Positions 50,472-53,745 of a stretch of DNA of 53,745 nt are shown here, one piece after another (the stretch's first letter is position 1; every line of letters begins with the position of its first letter). The DNA is from JAGFIY01 sp964499285 (GTDB lineage Bacteria; Bacteroidota; Ignavibacteria; Ignavibacteriales; Melioribacteraceae). Location of the stretch: the NCBI GenBank assembly GCA_964499285.1, contig CAZCLA010000022.1:1-53745 (forward strand), given 5' to 3'. The position numbers and the translations under genes were made by a program. The notes under the pieces were generated by a model. The model saw nothing but the letters and a program-made list of their open reading frames with translations, did not search any database and had not been told where the DNA came from.

Positions 50472-53400
50472 ATGAGAATGAGACAAATAAAAACCAGATA
50501 TAATTTATACACAATAATGCTGCTATTGGTTTGCTGCAATATTTCTTTGCAAGCTCAGGAAAATTTGCAATTTAAAAAACTAACAACCTTAGAAGGACTC
50601 TCTTCAAATAGTATTTCTGATGTACGGCAAGATAAATATGGTTATCTATGGATTATTACCGGTGAGTTGCTAAATAGATATGACGGTAAAACTTTTAAGG
50701 AATATAAAAATGATCCTGATGATTCTACCAGTTTGGCTAAAAACCGATTATGGGAATTGTTTCTGGATAAAAATCTAAATTTATGGGTCAATGGAAATGA
50801 CTTTATTTCAAAATACAATTACGCTGATGATTCGTTCACCAATTACCCAATAAGAAATGTTTTTCAAATTGTCCAAGATTCGTACGGGGAATTCTGGCTC
50901 ACCAAAATTGAAGGAACATTCCATTTTAACCCTGAAACGGGTGAAATAAATCCGATTAAACTTGCAATTGATTCTTCAATTGTAACTTCGACACGGTTTG
51001 GTGCTATTAATGAATTATCTGACGGTACTTTACTGGCACATCAAAGCCGAATTGGGCTTTTCGAATTTAACCGGGATTCTAAAATATTCAGCAAAGTAGA
51101 TTGGGGTAATAGTGATATTTTGGAAAAAGAAGAATTTGTCTTTTACATTATCGACGATACTCTTGGCAATGTTTGGTTAAATGGGTTTAAACTTATCAAG
51201 TATAATAAGCAGGAAGATTCTGTTTCCATATATAACTATGGTGCTGATGAGAGAAAATTTATAAGTAAAATTGGTGAAGATGAAAATAAAAACCTATGGT
51301 TTCAAGAAAGATTAAACGGTAAGTATGTTTTTTACAAATTGAATCCATACAATGATGATTATAAAATTATTGATAGCGATAATGGATTGGATGACTTTAA
51401 TTATTCTTCATTCTACATGGATAGAAATGGCATATATTGGATTGGAGGTTCAAGAAATGGGTTATTCAAAGCAGATCCTTCCATCGAGCCTATCGAATCT
51501 TATAGATCCGGAGTTACAGGGAACTATATAATTGAAAGTGATTCAATAAGATGTATTTATAATTCTCCATTTGACCCTGATGTAATTTGGGTTGGCACAT
51601 ACAAATATGGTCTTTATAAATATACCGAGTCAAAAAACAGATTTGAAAAGATCTCATTGAAGTTTAATAAGCCGGATGAAGAGGATATAAGTAACGCTAT
51701 AAATGGTATTTATGAAGATTCAAAATACCTGTGGTTTGGAATTGATTATGTTGGCTTGTGCAGACTAGATAAATCCAATAAGAAATATAAAATATATTAC
51801 CACGATGAATACGGTATCGATTCAATTTTGCCATTCTTCATTAATAGAATAATAAGTGATGACAAAGGTAATTTATGGATTGGCGGGAATGGCGGGATTT
51901 CTTATTTCAATGTAAGGGAAGAAAAATTCACAAATTTTTACCCGCATCAGTCAAAAAGTTATAGTAGTAATCTTTTAAATGAATTCAGTAACTATGAAAA
52001 AAATAATGAAATGCTTTATGGTATAACTGATGCGGGTGATTCAACATTTTATAGTGAAGAATTTACTGTAAAAAGTACGGCAAGGTTTTTAGTACAATCC
52101 ACTGGTGAATTATGGCTCTGGATAAATAATGCATTTAATGATTACGGATGGATTGAAAACAGCAGTGGGGATACGGTTTGGACCTTGAAAGATTATCTGT
52201 CTACGATGAGAGTCGGATATAAAACAGCCTTTCAAATGAAGCTTGACGCTATCACTCTTGAGCCGGGTAAATATACACTGAATTATATTTCTGATAGCAA
52301 GAACTCTTCCGGCTTATTATCTGAAGTAGAAGAGTATAAAAGAAGATATGGGATTCAGCTTTATGATCTCTCATTCGATAATTTTCAAAGATTCCAAAAA
52401 TTGTTAAATGAAGAACTTGACAGGGATTTACTGAGCGGGTTTGTAGTATATGATCTCCATTTAGATAATAAAAATCTCTGGGCAACAACAAGTAACGGAA
52501 TCAACAAGCTTAATTTACAGACTCAAGAAATATCATACTTTAAAAATGGGCCAATATTAGATTACTCTGATGAATATTTCAGTAAAATTCTAGTTCAATC
52601 TGACTCGACATTATGGATTGGTTCGGATGATGGACTTTGTCTCTTCAATAAAAACGACGGTTCCGTAAAATATTATAATCTGAAAGATGGTTTACCAAGT
52701 AATACAATCTTTTCAATGGTTAGGGATGATTTGGGCAATATATGGCTATCTACAGAAAATGGTATATCTAAGTTTATAAACAGTAATAATCCTTTCCCTC
52801 CGAGATTTATAAATTATGATACTCGTGATGGACTCAATTCAAATACTTTTAACAGGAACTCAGCCGTCAAATCCGGAAGCGGGAAACTATATTTTGGTTC
52901 AAGTTATGGTATTAATTCTTTTCTACCATCGTATGTTAACAGCACAGAACCGATTGTAGGTATTACAAACCTTTATATTAAAAACAACGAAATAACTGTT
53001 AATAGTCCCAATACACCTCTTAAGAAAAACATATATGAGACTGATAATATCATTCTTGAATATGAACAGAACAGTTTCGGATTCAGCTTTAATTCATTTC
53101 ATTTTTCAAGACCAAGCAAGAATAAACTTGCACATATGCTGGAAGGATTCGATAAAGATTGGATTTATGACAATAAATCAAACGTAACATATACTAATAT
53201 GGAACCGGGTGAGTATACGTTTAAAGTTAAGGGATCCAATGGTGACGGTTTCTGGAATGAAGAAGGAAAATCAGTTAAAATCACAATCTTAAAACCATGG
53301 TACACCACCTATTGGGCATATTTTGGATATATCCTTGTTTTTGGATTGATTGTTTTTGGAATTGACCGGGTTCAAAGAAAACGCGTTCTTGCAAAAGCGA

Positions 53401-53745
53401 GAGAGGAAATGAAAATTAAGGATGCCGAACACCGGGCTGAAACTGCAGAGCTGCAGGCAAAAGCAGCAGAGGCACAATCGAGAGCAATAAAGATTGAAAA
53501 TGAAAGAAAGACAAAAGAACTTGAAGAAGCTCGCCAGCTTCAGCTTTCAATGCTTCCAAAAGAAATCCCTCAGTTGTCTAATCTTGATATTGCGGTTTAT
53601 ATGAAAACAGCAACAGAAGTCGGCGGTGATTACTATGATTTTCACGTTCATTTGGATGGGACTTTAACTGTTGTTCTCGGCGATGCAACTGGACACGGTA
53701 TGAAAGCCGGAACAATGGTAACCTCGACGAAAAGTTTATTTAACA
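50472..53745 (+). CDS. Second propeller-Y_Y_Y-TM-PP2C receptor, 3' end outside the window
   Basis: The frame is open from the ATG at 50472 to the window end (1091 residues) and continues beyond. It is a paralogue of the 46581 receptor. A signal segment (LYTIMLLLVCCNISLQAQ) is followed by propeller blades (DKYGYLWIITGELLNRYDGK, DDKGNLWIGGNGG, WIGSDDGLCLFN), an inserted beta-rich module at about 534-633, a Y_Y_Y domain (FSRPSKNKLAHMLEGFDKDW), a transmembrane helix (about 945-963), a coiled coil and the start of a PP2C domain (EVGGDYYDF, LGDATGHGMKAG). An in-frame stop lies just before the ATG. A GGAGGG stands about 30 bases upstream, too far to act directly on this ATG. Confidence 0.9.
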   Translation, partial: MRMRQIKTRYNLYTIMLLLVCCNISLQAQENLQFKKLTTLEGLSSNSISDVRQDKYGYLWIITGELLNRYDGKTFKEYKNDPDDSTSLAKNRLWELFLDKNLNLWVNGNDFISKYNYADDSFTNYPIRNVFQIVQDSYGEFWLTKIEGTFHFNPETGEINPIKLAIDSSIVTSTRFGAINELSDGTLLAHQSRIGLFEFNRDSKIFSKVDWGNSDILEKEEFVFYIIDDTLGNVWLNGFKLIKYNKQEDSVSIYNYGADERKFISKIGEDENKNLWFQERLNGKYVFYKLNPYNDDYKIIDSDNGLDDFNYSSFYMDRNGIYWIGGSRNGLFKADPSIEPIESYRSGVTGNYIIESDSIRCIYNSPFDPDVIWVGTYKYGLYKYTESKNRFEKISLKFNKPDEEDISNAINGIYEDSKYLWFGIDYVGLCRLDKSNKKYKIYYHDEYGIDSILPFFINRIISDDKGNLWIGGNGGISYFNVREEKFTNFYPHQSKSYSSNLLNEFSNYEKNNEMLYGITDAGDSTFYSEEFTVKSTARFLVQSTGELWLWINNAFNDYGWIENSSGDTVWTLKDYLSTMRVGYKTAFQMKLDAITLEPGKYTLNYISDSKNSSGLLSEVEEYKRRYGIQLYDLSFDNFQRFQKLLNEELDRDLLSGFVVYDLHLDNKNLWATTSNGINKLNLQTQEISYFKNGPILDYSDEYFSKILVQSDSTLWIGSDDGLCLFNKNDGSVKYYNLKDGLPSNTIFSMVRDDLGNIWLSTENGISKFINSNNPFPPRFINYDTRDGLNSNTFNRNSAVKSGSGKLYFGSSYGINSFLPSYVNSTEPIVGITNLYIKNNEITVNSPNTPLKKNIYETDNIILEYEQNSFGFSFNSFHFSRPSKNKLAHMLEGFDKDWIYDNKSNVTYTNMEPGEYTFKVKGSNGDGFWNEEGKSVKITILKPWYTTYWAYFGYILVFGLIVFGIDRVQRKRVLAKAREEMKIKDAEHRAETAELQAKAAEAQSRAIKIENERKTKELEEARQLQLSMLPKEIPQLSNLDIAVYMKTATEVGGDYYDFHVHLDGTLTVVLGDATGHGMKAGTMVTSTKSLFN

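Noticed and set aside
1..53745. CRISPR array, insertion sequence or prophage
   Set aside because: No regularly spaced direct repeats, transposase, integrase or phage structural gene was found in the window.

Overview
The window looks like a chromosomal piece of an Ignavibacteria-type bacterium (Bacteroidota/Chlorobi side). Three secreted proteins carry type IX secretion C-terminal sorting domains with the 'YPNPFNP' box. The tRNA promoter matches the Bacteroidota pattern (TTG, 21 bases, TAnnTTTG). DNA is AT-rich throughout. Two-component-type beta-propeller sensors and YfhO/FkbM glycan genes also fit. This is inference from gene content; no marker gene such as 16S rRNA is present.

Layout. (1) 1-9959: housekeeping. 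It holds the 3' end of yebC, ruvC, ruvA and a SRPBCC protein; a divergent ECF sigma/anti-sigma pair and an AlkA-type glycosylase; a cNMP-GAF-histidine-kinase protein whose phosphoacceptor His is replaced by Gln; then miaA, a glycosyltransferase, prfA and a DUF4197 lipoprotein. (2) 10025-20821: a surface glycan cluster, one plus-strand glycosyltransferase facing a tightly overlapped minus-strand operon of glycosyltransferases (GT2, GT4, GT9), two FkbM methyltransferases and a YfhO membrane protein. (3) 20918-22290: a small Cys-rich membrane protein, a cobalamin-type binding lipoprotein and tRNA-Lys(CTT). (4) 22300-28640: an accessory block next to the tRNA with two intact type IX cargo proteins, a third cargo gene broken by an in-frame amber codon, a DUF1566 gene whose natural start codon reads ATA, a 48-bp exact repeat between sorting domains, and decayed coding sequence. 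(5) 28637-43919: two related ZU5-like/HExxH lipoproteins flank assorted genes: a DUF6483-like protein, a secreted propeller-like protein, a SnoaL-like protein, an HTH/SRPBCC pair whose first codons are duplicated, an outer-membrane-like protein, and an ankyrin/HEAT/ankyrin cluster ending in a CFI-box protein with a frameshift at its C-terminus. (6) 44095-53745: a partner-switching module (RsbW-like kinase, STAS antagonist, soluble GAF-PP2C phosphatase) followed by two giant membrane sensors that join a periplasmic Reg_prop propeller and Y_Y_Y domain to a cytoplasmic SpoIIE/PP2C phosphatase. The second runs off the window.

The best candidates for new biology are the partner-switching module with propeller-to-PP2C receptors (no sigma factor nearby, and an extra beta-rich module inserted in each propeller) and the ankyrin/HEAT/CFI-box cluster. 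Several apparent lesions (amber codon, ATA start, +1 frameshift) could be real decay, recoding or assembly error and need read-level checking. Homopolymer lengths read by eye are not fully reliable.
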